Source: Beta vulgaris subsp. vulgaris (taxonomy: Eukaryota; Streptophyta; Magnoliopsida; Caryophyllales; Amaranthaceae). From it: DNA of 64,000 nt. Position 1 is the first letter of the stretch. The number at the start of each line of letters is the position of its first letter. Shown in pieces: positions 47,703 through 59,310 of this stretch. The notes below the pieces were generated by a model. It saw nothing but the letters and a program-made list of their open reading frames with translations. It searched no databases and was not told where the DNA came from. The DNA lies in contig NC_079209.1 in assembly GCF_026745355.1 (NCBI RefSeq), positions 2,351,001 through 2,415,000 on the forward strand, in the 5' to 3' direction. The position numbers were made by a program, and so were the translations under genes.

Positions 47703-50293
47703 TCATGAATATAATACCTGATGGTAAGGGTATCCCGGAGCAAGGAGATCAGAGGCGGTATCGAGTTTATCAAGCAATGGCGAGGCGGCGACACTACCAA
47801 CAAGGTAGTAAGACGCACCATGCTGAAGGGGGTGTAGTGTAACACCCCATTCATTGGTTAAAACGGGTTGACCTGAACTCGAGTTAATCAACACTGCATA
47901 CTCCCCAAACTCCTCCTTAACATTGAAAGGTCCCACCGGAATCTCGAACGCCATTCCGTTAATAAACACCGTTGATTTAGCTGCAAGTCCACCTGACCCA
48001 CCTACACCTGCAAACATACAAACATTATTATTTCACCCTTAATTTGAAGAAATTCAGAACAACAGTCAATCAAGAAAACTGGCCATGCACACGTCCGGGG
48101 TTAAAGGGAGGGTGGTTCAGTCTGCTGATTTCAGTTGAGAAAAGACAAAGTTAGTCCCTTCTTCATACAAATATGACAATGTTGTCCTTAGTTTTCATAG
48201 GTGTGTAAGTTTCAGTACAACTTATATGTTACATTACATCAATCATATGATCTTGTCATATCCATTATTCCAAAAGTCTATCAAACTTAATTGGTTACAT
48301 ATATAATTATGAAATGATTGATGTACCTAACCAATAGTAACATGTCAGAAAAAAATATTTTTTCCCCATCAAATTTTTAATTAAACAAGAAAATTTATTA
48401 GTCCAATATGTCTTGTAAATTTAATTCATTTACTTCCTACTATCCATAGCTAGATCATGCAAGTATTCGCGACAATTAAGAGATTTTTTTTTTATAATTG
48501 CGCCAAAAGTTAAGAGATAATTGTTTCGTCCTACATTTCAAATTATATTTACTAAAACGATATGTGACAAATATATTTAGAACTTTTTTATAAGAAATAT
48601 ATATATTGAAATTGACGGAGTACTCTATATCTATATTTAAAATCGAATGATAGTGAAGAGTATATAATTAGTATCTTAAAAACAATATAAGTGACTTGAG
48701 AATAATATATTACTTGATTAAGTGGATATAACCTAAGATAACAAATAATGAATTTGGAACGAAAAGTCCCTTTCCAAGTACAAGTACCAATGACTAGTGC
48801 TCATTTTCTTGTTACTTTTTCACATAATTAAATCTAACTATAGCTTTTGACCTAAGTTCAAGCACTCATATAATGATAACGTTTATTTGTTTCAACTTCT
48901 TTATAAGGAATTCATGTAAAAAGTGAACTTAAGAGATGAAACAAAAGCATAAAACATAAAGCAACATTTTAAAAAAAGATGCAATTAAATGTAAAACTTG
49001 ACATTATTTACCTAGCATTTGACCAAAGTTACTAGGAATGGCGCTTGTAGTGGGTGTAGGAACAATTGTTGAAGATGAAGTCATAGTATTTTGAGGATTA
49101 GACACTAAAAAACTCATCTCTTGTTGAATCTTAAACTTCTCCACCTTTGAATGATCATGACTTCCACCACCACCACCAAACATATCTCCAAGCAACAACG
49201 ATGAGAAACCGCCCGCCGTCTGATCAGAATCCGGCGACACATGAATGGTAGCCGAATTAGTATTAATAAGTTGGTTATGATGATCATCATCATGGTGAGA
49301 TGAAGTACCAAAGCATAACCCTTGGCTAAAATTACCCACCATATTTACACCACTACTTTGTTGCAATGGGAAATACAAAGGTTGATCTTGAGGAACAAAC
49401 TCATGAGTTGTAGTACTAGTAGTAGTAGAATGATGGTGAAGTGGAGTAACAAGTTGTTGAAAGTAAGAGTTACATTGGTTAACTGAAGTTGGTGAATTCC
49501 CAAATTGATCAACAACCACATTATTATTATTGTTATTGTTATTGTTACTATTATTGTTATTGTTACTACTACTAGTATTGCTACTAATGCTACCATATGA
49601 TGAACCTCCTCCTGACCTACAAGGCGGCACCTTTCGAGGCGACGCCTTGTCGGAGGAAGAGGAAGAAGAAGAAGCCGGCATTGGCGGTGGTGGACTATGA
49701 TGGTTTGTGGTGGTGGCGGCGGTGGCGGTGATTTTTGCTTGAAGAGTGCGCTGCTTATGCTTACTCCTAGATTTCCGATTTTGGAACCAATAGAACACAT
49801 TAGCATCTCCTACTTGACCATACTCTTGGAGCTGAGCTCGGATCCTCCTAATCTCATCTCTTGGCGGATTCACCATACCCGAGTTGAATATCGCCTCTAG
49901 GATCCGAATTTGTTCCGGTTTCGGGTTCCACCTCGGCTTCGGCTCCGGGCTTCTCTCTTCACATCCTAAAACACAACCAACAAAAAATGAAACCCTAGAG
50001 AATTAAAACCATAATATATATTATAGAAAAAAAAAATGAACTAGTCTTATTAAAAAACTTATACTTCCTCATTTCTGATATAAATGAAACGCTTCTTTCT
50101 TTTATTTATTTTAGAACGGAGGAAGTATATATATACCTGACGAAAACGGAGAATTAGTAGAAGAAGAACGAGCGCAAGAATTGGAAAGGAGAGAAGATTG
50201 ATGATGGTTGGTGTCATGATGTTGTGACCATTGTTGGTTATTACAAGGTTTAGACTTGAACATGCTAGGCCAGTGACGGTTAGATGAAGCCAT
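47703..50293 (-). CDS. WOX9: WUSCHEL-related homeobox 9 (WOX9/STIMPY-like), three exons
   Basis: Minus-strand exons 50293-50137, 49965-49012 and 48007-47703 join in phase (GT-AG introns of 171 and 1004 bp) to 471 residues. The N-terminus [17 protein letters not shown] is the signature start of WOX8/9 proteins. Residues 62-125 are the WUS-type homeodomain ([18 protein letters not shown], then [17 protein letters not shown] and [16 protein letters not shown]). An Asn run at about 187-201, coded by AAT/AAC repeats, and Ser/Pro/Gly-rich linkers follow. Exon 3 has the conserved WOX8/9 C-terminal block (about 384-441, [32 protein letters not shown]), then about 30 extra residues. WOX9 is a nuclear regulator of embryo patterning, meristem growth and inflorescence branching. 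A MITE remnant lies in intron 1. The tail after ASYYLV could be a mis-modelled end. Confidence 0.96.
50064..50125. mobile_element. 62-bp Stowaway remnant in WOX9 intron 1
   Basis: CTTCCTCATTTCTGATATAA... ends ...TTTTAGAACGGAGGAAG and is flanked by TA (50062-50063, 50126-50127). It lies within the 171-bp intron 1 (49966-50136), close to the 5' splice site. Confidence 0.75.
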
Positions 50294-50397
50294 ATCTTAT
50301 GATTTTGAGATGAAAAGCTGATTAAGAGAAATGATAACACAATTGTTGTTTGTTCTTCTTGTTGTTGTTGGTGTTGCTAGGTTTTCAACATCAATCT

Positions 50398-50406
50398 CTT
50401 TATATA
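50398..50406 (-). promoter_or_regulatory. Candidate TATA box of WOX9
   Basis: Minus strand GGTACTATATAAAGAGATTG lies about 105 bp upstream of the ATG, a suitable distance for a core promoter with a short 5' UTR. Confidence 0.6.
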
Positions 50407-50409
50407 GTA

Positions 50410-52000
50410 CCTTCAATAATGATACAAAAATGTTAAAGAAACAAATAAAATTAAAACCTAAAACAGAAACCGCCTGTAAAATGATAAACAAGTAAGATTA
50501 AATAAAATGAAAAGTTGGGATAGAAGAGGAAGCCCATGCTTTTCATTAATAAAATTTTAACAGACAAAATATATAGAAGATGAAAATTAAGAATTATTAT
50601 TAATAAAGAAAAAAAAAGAAGATGAAATTAAAGAAGATGAAGAAATAAGAATACCTTATATTAAAGAGAGAAAAAGAGGAGTGAAACACAAAACAGTAGA
50701 GTGTAGGAGTTTCTGTTGAGATTGTCTCTTAGTAATTTGATGTTTTCTATGGAAAATTTAATGAAACATGAAAAATCTCTTTCTATCTCTAACTTTTGTG
50801 GGATTATTCTAATGAGAAGAAGTTGTTGCAGGAATAAATAGGGGAGGTGGGGGTGGAGGGTTTGATTGGAAAGTTGTGAAAGGAGAGAAATTTATTGCAA
50901 TTTGTAAAGGAAAGATTAAATTTAGGTTTATAGTTTTTTTTAAGAGAAAAAAAGAAAGTTGGGAGTTTAAAGCCTTTTGGATTGACTCGAGGGTGGAAAG
51001 CCAAGAGAAAGATTAAATTCTTCAAAAGGTGGCAGTTATAATTCTTCTAAGTTTTTCTTTTGTTTCTTTAAAAATAAGTAACTCATTTATTATTATTACA
51101 ACCAAACGAATAAAAAGAAAATAAAAGATGGACTCTTCACACTAGTAGAAATTAAATTACGTATGGATGACTCATAATTTTAGGTATCAAGAAATTGGAG
51201 TGAAGTACTAGATTAATTAGATTTTCTTACTTGTTAAGATTAAAGACTTTTTGAGTTTTCAAAATTAGTTCATTGAATGATTAACCAATACTTAGCTTAC
51301 TCATAGAGATCGAGTACTTACTACTTTTGACTCAAATGTGAAAGAAGATAAAATTGTAGTTTGTCCATAATTAGGGAGCATGCATGATTTTTATAAAAAA
51401 AAAAATTGTCAAAGTTTGACTTCCAGAATAGTAGATGGCTTATTATTCCCTCCATAATCTTATTTTTAAAATTTGCTTAGCTTTTTTTAAAAGTCAAATT
51501 TTACGAAATTCGATCATATTTACGTTTTAATAAATTCATAATTATGTGAGATTTTGATATTAGCGTTCATATTGCTTAATATTTGCGCTTTTAACTTCTT
51601 ATATGTAGCTTTTGAAGTTGTTGTATATATATAATATGTCATCATCTATTATAATTTAAAATAAGTATTATAATTTAAGCCAATTAAAAATCTGAAAGAG
51701 TATGTTATAGGAGTAAAGAATAAAACAATACATATAGTCAAAGTAAAAAGTATTGACCTAGATTGTCACTAACATATTTGTTAAAATATTATACTGGTAA
51801 GGTTTTAAATATAAATTTGCCATTTACATTTATCCTTTTATTATGATATACAAAAGGATTGAAAATAAGTATTTTAGATATGCTTGTTTTGATGTCTTGA
51901 TTAGAACAGAGGTTCAAAATCAAACAAGGCTAACCACATCTTAGACAGTTAGACCTCTAGTAATCTAATAATTATTTTAATGTGTAAATGAGCGACTAAG
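50410..52000. other. WOX9 upstream region
   Basis: Promoter side of WOX9. CT/GA-rich stretches at 50600-50700 and 50810-50960; no further gene. No clear element ends until the SINE-like segment. Confidence 0.45.
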
Positions 52001-52085
52001 CGTAATGATATAGACGTAATTCGATCCCATGTCTCAGGTACCAGCCCACAAGACTTTACCAACTAAGCTATATGGCATCCGTTGT
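52001..52085 (-). mobile_element. tRNA-like SINE head (pol III boxes)
   Basis: On the minus strand GCCATATAGCTTAGTTGGTA contains a box A-like TAGCTTAGTTGG, followed about 35 bp later by GGGATCGAATTAC, a box B-like motif. The spacing fits a tRNA-derived SINE promoter. The full SINE body and tail are not delimited. It is not a functional tRNA gene, since the stems are incomplete. Confidence 0.5.
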
Positions 52086-52104
52086 GATCTAGTAATATAT
52101 TATA

Positions 52105-52387
52105 CTAGTTTTTATATGCACGCGATGCGTGCGAAGATACGTAGAAAATTAATTTCTTTTAGGAGATGAAGAAAATTAAATTAATTATTAATTATTTCTA
52201 ATAAATTAAGAATATTTGAATTATTGATGGTTTTCTTTTTGTAATATTTTTTATTTTTTAAATTAATTAGGTAATTTTATTTTTTATTTTTTCATTAAAG
52301 TAAGTAGTTAGAATAGGGATGTTATGAGGGTAAAATGGGATTTCTAATATTTTGGTGTCCTACCCCACTTCCCATATATAATAGAGA
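52105..52387 (-). mobile_element. 283-bp non-autonomous Helitron
   Basis: On the minus strand it starts TCTCTATTATATATGGGAAG after an A, and ends with hairpin CGCACGC/GCGTGC, then CTAG before T. Termini match the Helitron at 14309-15436, so they are related. Confidence 0.87.
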
Positions 52388-53505
52388 TTGTATATATACT
52401 TAAGGAAAACAACTCTAATTTCCTATCTACCTATTTAGCACATCAAAAGAGAATGAGGAAAGAAACTAGAGGCACATATGTGGGAAAAAAGCGACAAAGC
52501 CATAAATTAAGGTTAAACGTTCATTAAATAGGAGAAAAAATAAATTTAAAAAGAAAAGAATTGAGGTAACATACAAATATCGAAAAAGTTATTTCAGTTC
52601 AATTTTATGACAAGAAATATGTACAATCACGTGACTAGATTAAGAAGCAAGAAATTTAAATTTTCTACCACAACAAATATATGACTACTTATCCATTAAA
52701 GATCTATGACCTATAGTTGATAGGGTAATAATCTTCAAAATTACTCCATTCAATGCACGTTGAAGTTGGAAATAGAAAATAAGTTGATTTTTTTATGTTA
52801 TTTTAGGTAATTAAGAATGTAAATAAATCCACCTATACACTTATGTAATGATTTCTCTATATGTTTTATCATGATCAACTTCTGTAGTTCGCTTCCAATC
52901 GATCAATAGAAGATATTTCGGACAATTATCCAACGATGAATAAGTTCATTGTATGAGTATATGACTTTTATATCGTATATCAATTATATCAAGAAGTGTA
53001 ATAGAATACATGTTTACTCTAATTACATACAATTTGAATTATGTAGGGGAAAATATTTAGGTGACCTTTAGTATATAACTTTATTGTGTCTCTTGAATTA
53101 GGCTTTCATAATGCCTGAGAAGCAGGAGACGCCTTTGAGATCAGAATTCAGACACTCTAGTATGCTTAAAATCAGAGAAATAGGGACATATGGATAGTAC
53201 AATAGCCAAACAAAATATGAAAACCAGACCTACACAAAAAGGTGTTTGAGCCTCCAATAGCAAAGCATATATTTGCTGCCTGCAAAGAAACTAACGATAG
53301 AGCATGTCATCTTAGTGTCTAGTCAATCGGTCTCTTGTGTATACAACTTGGATTGCTTTATTTATTTCGAACCTACAGTCATGATCTTTCACAATTGCTT
53401 CCTCTGGATAACAAATTAGAGAATCTTAAAATTAACATTATTTAGTCTGTTGCTTACCTACAATATTCTAGTCAAAGTTGACTATATTTAGTTATTACTA
53501 TATAT
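52388..53505. other. Intergenic, nothing recognised
   Basis: AT-rich, no supported frame, RNA gene or element end. Confidence 0.4.
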
Positions 53506-53507
53506 TA

Positions 53508-53849
53508 CTCTCTTCGTCCCAAAATATAGTTTTCATTTTCTTTTTTTACAGTAATTTATGCAAGTAGAATCTAAGAGGGATAGTTAAAAAAAATTGTTTA
53601 TTTAAATAAATGTTGTATGGAAAAAGATGATTTTAGGAGAGAGAATGGAGAATAACTGGTGAAAGAGCATTAATTATAACATTTTGGTTGAATAAACAAA
53701 GGATAAAAAATAATTCAAGAAGAAAATAAATGATGGGACAAGAATTTTCTAGACAAACTACGAAAAAATGTGGAACTAAATATGAAAATGAGAATTATAT
53801 TTTGGGACACCCAAAATGTAAATGGGACTATATTTTGGAACGAAGGGAG
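53508..53849. mobile_element. Stowaway MITE (family A copy 2)
   Basis: 342 bp, CTCTCTTCGTCCCAAAATAT to TTGGAACGAAGGGAG, flanked by TA (53506-53507, 53850-53851). Alignable along its length with 40107-40428. Confidence 0.92.
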
Positions 53850-53851
53850 TA

Positions 53852-54654
53852 AAAAAATATAATTGTATGAGAGTTTGTTTTTATTTGTCTCAATGGGTAT
53901 TTTTAGAAAATCAACTTTAATTTGTATTGTTATTACTAATACCTACTTAAAAATATTAACCGTAAAAGATAATTAGATATGTTTGTTCTAATCTAAATAT
54001 GCCTAGCATAATCAACCATAATTTAAAAAATTCTAAGCACAACTGAAACTTGGCATTACTTGGCAATATAGATAGCTGGAAAAAGATATTGAATATATGA
54101 GTCCTTGGCAAGACCAAGTTGTTCAGATAAATTCTAATAAGTTTAGATAAATTAAAACAAGTAAAAATAAGTTGAATGGAACAGACCTTATATATTATTA
54201 AGCTAAAAATGTTGACATTATTTTTTCCTATTAGCATCCACATGTTAATTGATTATACAATATATTCCTAGTTAAACTTTTTTTCCCCTTTTAGTGATAA
54301 TGTACCCTTATTGAACAAGTTATTTACAATAAAGAAGAATCAAATAATTTTTCGATTAAAAATTAGCATTACTTCATCATGATCAATATGAATCAATTAA
54401 TATGTAAACTCATAAATATGAATCAAATTGTATGTAAAATAACAAGTTTGAATCAAATTGTATATGTAAAATAATAAGTGTGAATCAAATTATATAATAC
54501 TCACCCACAATTCAAGCCTTCCTTCAAAATAATCATATATAAATAGGGAGATATATTTATGAATATAATTTTGGAAGATTACTTTTGGAACTTCCCTCTT
54601 ACTTCTTTCATACATTAAAAATATATCAATGATGAAAGACTAACGGTTATTTAG
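53852..54654. other. Intergenic with a short tandem repeat
   Basis: At about 54378-54497 a unit of about 35-40 bp (TGAATCAAATTGTATGTAAA plus a tail) repeats about four times. No gene seen. Confidence 0.5.
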
Positions 54655-56585
54655 CCATAAGATGCCTTGTGGGGACATGGAATAATATATTAACAACACC
54701 CAGGGCTTTGATCGGGTATAAGAACGCCTTTTATGACCGTTTTGGGGCCATCCTGTGGTTGCACCACAAAATAATAAATGGGAGATTTAGTGGCACTCTG
54801 GGGCAATACAAAGGGTGCGAAGCAACCGAGATGCATTATAAGTCGGGCCTGGAGGAGCCCTAAGACAGTCGATATTGAAAGATATAAGTCACATTTTTGG
54901 ACGTCCCCGGGATCAGTCCACCGGATTTCGTAAGATGCCTCATGGTAACCTGGGAGGTTATATTAAGGAGCCTTAGGGTTTGGACGGGCATAAGAGCGGG
55001 TTTTATGACCGTTTTCGGGCCATTCTTTGGTTGCAACAAAAAATCATAAAATGAGTGGTTTAGGGGCATTTTGGGGCAATGAAAAGGGTGCGAAGCATCA
55101 TCGATGCATTATACGACGTGTCGCACCCCATAGGAAGGTTTTCGGCAAAAAATTGGTTGGGCTCGAAGGAGCCCTAAAAAGGTCGAAATTGAAGACTATA
55201 ATTCACGCTTTTGGACGTACCCGGAGTCCGTGCACCGAATTCCGTAAGATGCCTGGTGGGGACATGGGAGGATACAATGCAGACCGCAACGACTTTGGAC
55301 AGGTATACGAACACCTTTACGACTGTTTCGAGGCCATTCCGTGTCTACACCATAAAATCATAAATGAGTCGTTTGATGGCATTCTGGAGAAATGCAGATG
55401 GTGCGAAGCACCCTGGATGTATTATAAGACGTGTCGCTCCCCATGAAAAGGTTTTCGGCAAAAAAACTCACCGAACCAGAGGAACCCTACAATGGTCGAA
55501 ACCAAAGGCTATAAATCATGCTTTTGGACGTCTCCCGGGTCCGTGCACCAAATTTTGTGGCATGCCTTGTGGGGGCATGAAATGATATATTAAGGACACC
55601 TAGGGATTTGATCGGGAATAAGAACGACTTTTATGACCGTTTCGGGGCCATTTCATGACTGCACCACAAAATAATAAATGGGAGGTCTAGTGGCAGTCTG
55701 AGGCAATACAAAAAGTGAGAAGCACTCGGGGTGCATTATAAGTCGTATCGGCCAACATAGAATGATTTTCGGCAAAAAATATGATCGGGCCTGAAAGAGA
55801 CTTAAAACGGTCGAAATTGAAGGTTATCTAGTCACGCTTTTGGACGCCCCCGGGGTCTGTGCACCGAATTCCATAAGATGACACATGAGAACATGGGATG
55901 GTATATTAAGGACCGCCATGGGCCCATGGCTTTGGACGGGCTAAAAAACGTCTTTACGACCGTTTCGGGGACATTTCGTGGTTGCACCACAAAATCATAC
56001 ATGAGTCGTTAGGTGGCATTCTGGGGCAATAAATATGGCGTGAAGCACTCTGGATGCATTATAAGACGTGTCGCACCCCATAGGAAGGTTTTTAGAAAAA
56101 AAAAAATTGACCGGGCCCGCCGCATGAGCCCTAAAATGGTCGAAATTGAATGTTATAAGTCATGCTTTTTGACGTCGTCGGGGTTCGTGCACCGAATTCC
56201 GTAAGATGCCTTGTGGGGACATGGAATGATATATTAAGGACCGCCATGGCTTTGGACGGGCTAAAAAACGTTTTTACGACCGTTTCGGGGACATATTGTG
56301 GTTGCATCGCAAAATCATAAATGAGTCGTTTGGTGGCATTTTGGTGCAATAAAGATGGCGCGAAGCAGCCTGGATGCATTATAAGACATGTCGCACCCCA
56401 TAGAAAGGTTTTTAGCAAAAAAATTGACCGGGCCCGCAGGAGGCCTAAAAAGGTCGAAATTGAGACCTATAAGTCATGCTTTTGGACGTCCTCGAGGTCC
56501 GTGCACCGAATTCTGTAAGATGCCTCATGGGGACATGGAATGATATATTAAGAACCACTTTTACGACCGTTTCGGGACCTTTCCC

Positions 56586-56588
<3 letters not shown>
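54655..56588. repeat. Tandem repeat array A, about 314-bp monomer
   Basis: Monomer starts (AAGATGCCT or variant) are at 54659, 54932, 55246, 55559, 55875, 56203 and 56517. Spacing is 273 for the first, then 313-328. Conserved words are GGGGACATGGAATGATATAT, TTTTACGACCGTTTCGGGG, GTTGCACCACAAAATCATAA, GGTCGAAATTGAAGG and CTTTTGGACGTCC. Short frames recur in each monomer, but the length is not a multiple of three and stops interrupt them, so this is satellite-like DNA, not coding. The last monomer stops at ACCTTTCCCATAT. Confidence 0.9.

Positions 56589-56628
<40 letters not shown>
56588..56628. repeat. (TA)n microsatellite
   Basis: About 20 TA units between the satellite end and a MULE fragment. 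Confidence 0.93.
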
Positions 56629-56629
<1 letters not shown>

Positions 56630-56631
<2 letters not shown>

Positions 56632-57046
56632 AAAATAAAAATGCCTTTGAAACCATTTTTCATATAGTTTTTTCACCAATTACTGCCGAGTTTTCACAAA
56701 ATCACCAGGTACTCTCGCAGATTTTGAAATTAACCTAGTACCCCTGAATTTTAGGAAAATACATCAAAATGCCCTTAATAACTAACAACGGATAACACTC
56801 TTAGTCATTAACCCTAATTTTTGATTTAAAACTCAAATTAACCCCTAACCCTAACTCCTAATCCTAACCCTAACTCTAAGCCTTCCCCTAACTCCTAACC
56901 ACCAGTCCACCACCACCTCCCCCACACCCGAATCCCCTCCCCCGCATCCCCCACCACCGCAATACCCACCCCCGCATCCCCCACCACCGCAATACCCACC
57001 CCCGCATCACCCCTTCTCGCAACACCCCATGCAACCTCTCGAAACT
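56630..57046 (+). mobile_element. Truncated MULE copy inside the tandem array
   Basis: Begins GGAAAATAAAAATGCCTTTG like the element at 58669 and is alignable with it for about 400 bp (CCAGGTAC, AACCTAGTACCCC, CCCTAACTCCTAACCACCAG). It then runs into satellite sequence without the right arm. Contains degenerate CCCTAA-type repeats and a C-rich stretch with a duplicated 40-bp unit (CCCGCATCCCCCACCACCGC). Confidence 0.7.
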
Positions 57047-57826
57047 GAAGCCTAATCACGCTTTTGGACGCCTCCGGGTCCGTGAACCAAATTATGTGGC
57101 ATGCCTCGTGGGGACATGAAATGATATATTAAGGACACCCAAGGCTTTGATCGGGGATAAGAACGGCTTTTACGACCGTTTTGGGGCCATTCCGTGGTTG
57201 CACTATAAAATAATAAATAGGAGGTTTAGTCCCACTCTAGGGAAATACAAAGGGTACGAAGCACTCGGGATGCATTATAAGTCTTGCCTCCCCATACAGA
57301 ATGAGTTTTGGCAAAAAAATATGATCGGGCTGGAAGAGTCCTAAAACGGTCGAAATTGAAGGTTATAAGTCACGCTTTTGGACATCTCCGAGGTCCGTGC
57401 ACCGAATTCCGTAAGATAACTCGTGAGGGCATAGGAGGGTATATTAAGGACCGCCATGGCTTTAGACAGGCTAAAAAACGTATTTACAACCGTTTCGGGG
57501 ACATTTCATGGTTGCACCACAAAATCATAAATGAGTCGTTTGGTGGCATTCTGGGGCAATAAAGATGGCGTGAAGCACCCTGGATGCCCTATAAGACGTG
57601 TCGCACTCTATAGGAAGGTTTACAGCAAAAAATTGATCGGGCCCGCAAGAGCCCTGAAAAGGTCGAAATTGAAGGCTATAAGTCACGCTTTTGGACGTCC
57701 CCAGGGTCCTTGCACCGAGTTCTGTAAGATGCCTCGTGGGGACATGGAATGATATATTCAGGACTCCCAGGGCTTTCATCGGGCATAAGATCGAACTGGT
57801 TTTACGACCGTTTCAGGATCTTTCCC
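57047..57826. repeat. Tandem repeat array B, about 314-bp monomer
   Basis: A partial monomer, then starts at 57098, 57413 and 57726 (spacing 315 and 313). Ends at the same point of the monomer as array A, ATCTTTCCCATATATATA. Confidence 0.88.
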
Positions 57827-57886
57827 ATATATATATATTTCTGGGATTAATATTATACTAAGGACATAGATTAATCTCGTCTTATT

Positions 57887-58137
57887 TAGAGCTGATCGAC
57901 TCCATCCCGGCCCGATTTTTGGGCGGGTTTGGGCAGAATTTTCGGCCCGGGGTCGGTCCCGGCTCGATTTTTTTTTGCTTTGGGTAAGCCAAAAATGACT
58001 TCTCAGTCTATTTTTTTGGCTCGGTCCGATTTTGGGCCGAAATAGCGGGCTTTGGGCACAAAAAATTGGTCCGAAATTTGGCCCGGCCCGACTAACATGC
58101 ATTTTTCTCAGGCGAGTCCTGGCCATGATCACCTCTA
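57887..58137. mobile_element. hAT-like MITE
   Basis: 251 bp from TAGAGCTGATCG to ATGATCACCTCTA, with a C/G-rich interior of GGCCCG and CGGGCC words. The 8-bp flanks match at only five positions. Confidence 0.5.
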
Positions 58138-58668
58138 ATCCTAGTCTAGTCTCCTCAACTGCCCTCCTAACAACGCACAATCATCAAAACCACCCTTCCC
58201 ACCACCCTTCAGCCAATATCCAAAGTCCACCAATGTCGCTGCCACAACCACCACCAACAAACATAAAAAAGAACTCTTCATTCATCCACCACTGTCCACC
58301 AATCTTATCTCTCTCCACCACAACCACCACCAACTCACACCGGAAACTTCAATCTCCTCTGCTTGTTCAGCTCTAGTTTACATATGTTAAAAGAATCAAT
58401 ATTTGTAGTGGTGGTGGTGGTGGTGTTACTATTACTAGTTTCCAACATAGATCTCTCTTCAAATCAGTGATATTACTAGTTATCGAAAACTTTTCTCTCC
58501 TCTGCTTGTTCATTCTAAGTGTTTATTCTATGTGTTCACATCTAATTAAGTTGTACATTCTCTATTAATTTTAGTCTCAAACTTTTTTTCCTTAGTTTTC
58601 TTGCTCCGTGTACCCTTTTTCTATGTTTCACTTAGTTAGATATGGAGGAAGTATATATATTAAAAAAA

Positions 58669-59310
58669 GGAAAATAAAAATGCCTTTGAAACCATTTTTC
58701 ATATAGTTTTTTCACCAATTACCCCCGAGTTTTCACAAAATTCACCAGGTACCCTCGCACTTTTGAAAATTAACCTAGTACCCCCTAATTTTATGAAAAT
58801 ATATCAAAATGCCCTTAATGACTAACAACGGTTAATACTGTTATTCATTAACCTTGCTTAATTTTTTATTTTAAACCCAAATCAGCCCCTAACCCTAACT
58901 CCTAATCCTAACTCTAACCCTGCCCCTAACTCCTAACCACCAGTCCATCACCACCTCCCCTCACCCCGACCCCCTTCCCCCGCACCCCTCCTCCCCCGCA
59001 CCCCCCTTCTCGCAATACCCCATTTAGCCTCTCACCCCATTCGAATTTCCGTAGCCCCCACCCCCTTCAATGTCAGCATCCCCCTCCCTGCACCCCCTTG
59101 ATTTTCGCGAAAACCAATTTCTTCCACCTGAATGTATAACCAGTTGGGAATTTTAGCATGGACAATGACAACTCTATTTTCCCTGAATTCAAGGTTACGC
59201 ATCCCAACTTTTGATATTTGAGAGCAAGGTTACCTGATGAATTTTTAGAAAACTCGGGAGTATTTAGTTAAAAAAAAATGTTCTCAATATCATTGCAAAC
59301 TTTTGAGTAG
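58669..59310. mobile_element. MULE with long inverted arms
   Basis: The left arm (58669-58790, ACCCCCGAGTTTTCACAAAA, CACCAGGTACCCTCGC) is matched by the inverted right arm (about 59190-59300; reverse complement ACTCCCGAGTTTTCTAAAAA, TCATCAGGTAACCTTGC). The interior is C-rich with CCCTAACTCC repeats. No transposase. The right boundary is approximate. Confidence 0.65.

Noticed and set aside
52001..52085. A tRNA gene
   Set aside because: A- and B-box-like motifs are present, but acceptor and anticodon stems do not pair, so I call only a SINE-like head.
55027..57752. Recurrent 60-140 residue frames (such as ...VAFWGNKDG...HPGCIIRRVAPHRKV...) in the tandem array
   Set aside because: The monomer (about 314 bp) is not a multiple of three, stops interrupt every unit, and no start or splice context is kept. 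Recurrence is due to the repeat.
54655..57826. CRISPR-like or phage-type repeat array
   Set aside because: The genome is a plant; monomers are directly adjacent without unique spacers.
56810..58930. Interstitial telomere (CCCTAAC runs)
   Set aside because: Imperfect, only a few units, wrong register for the plant CCCTAAA repeat and shared by two MULE copies.
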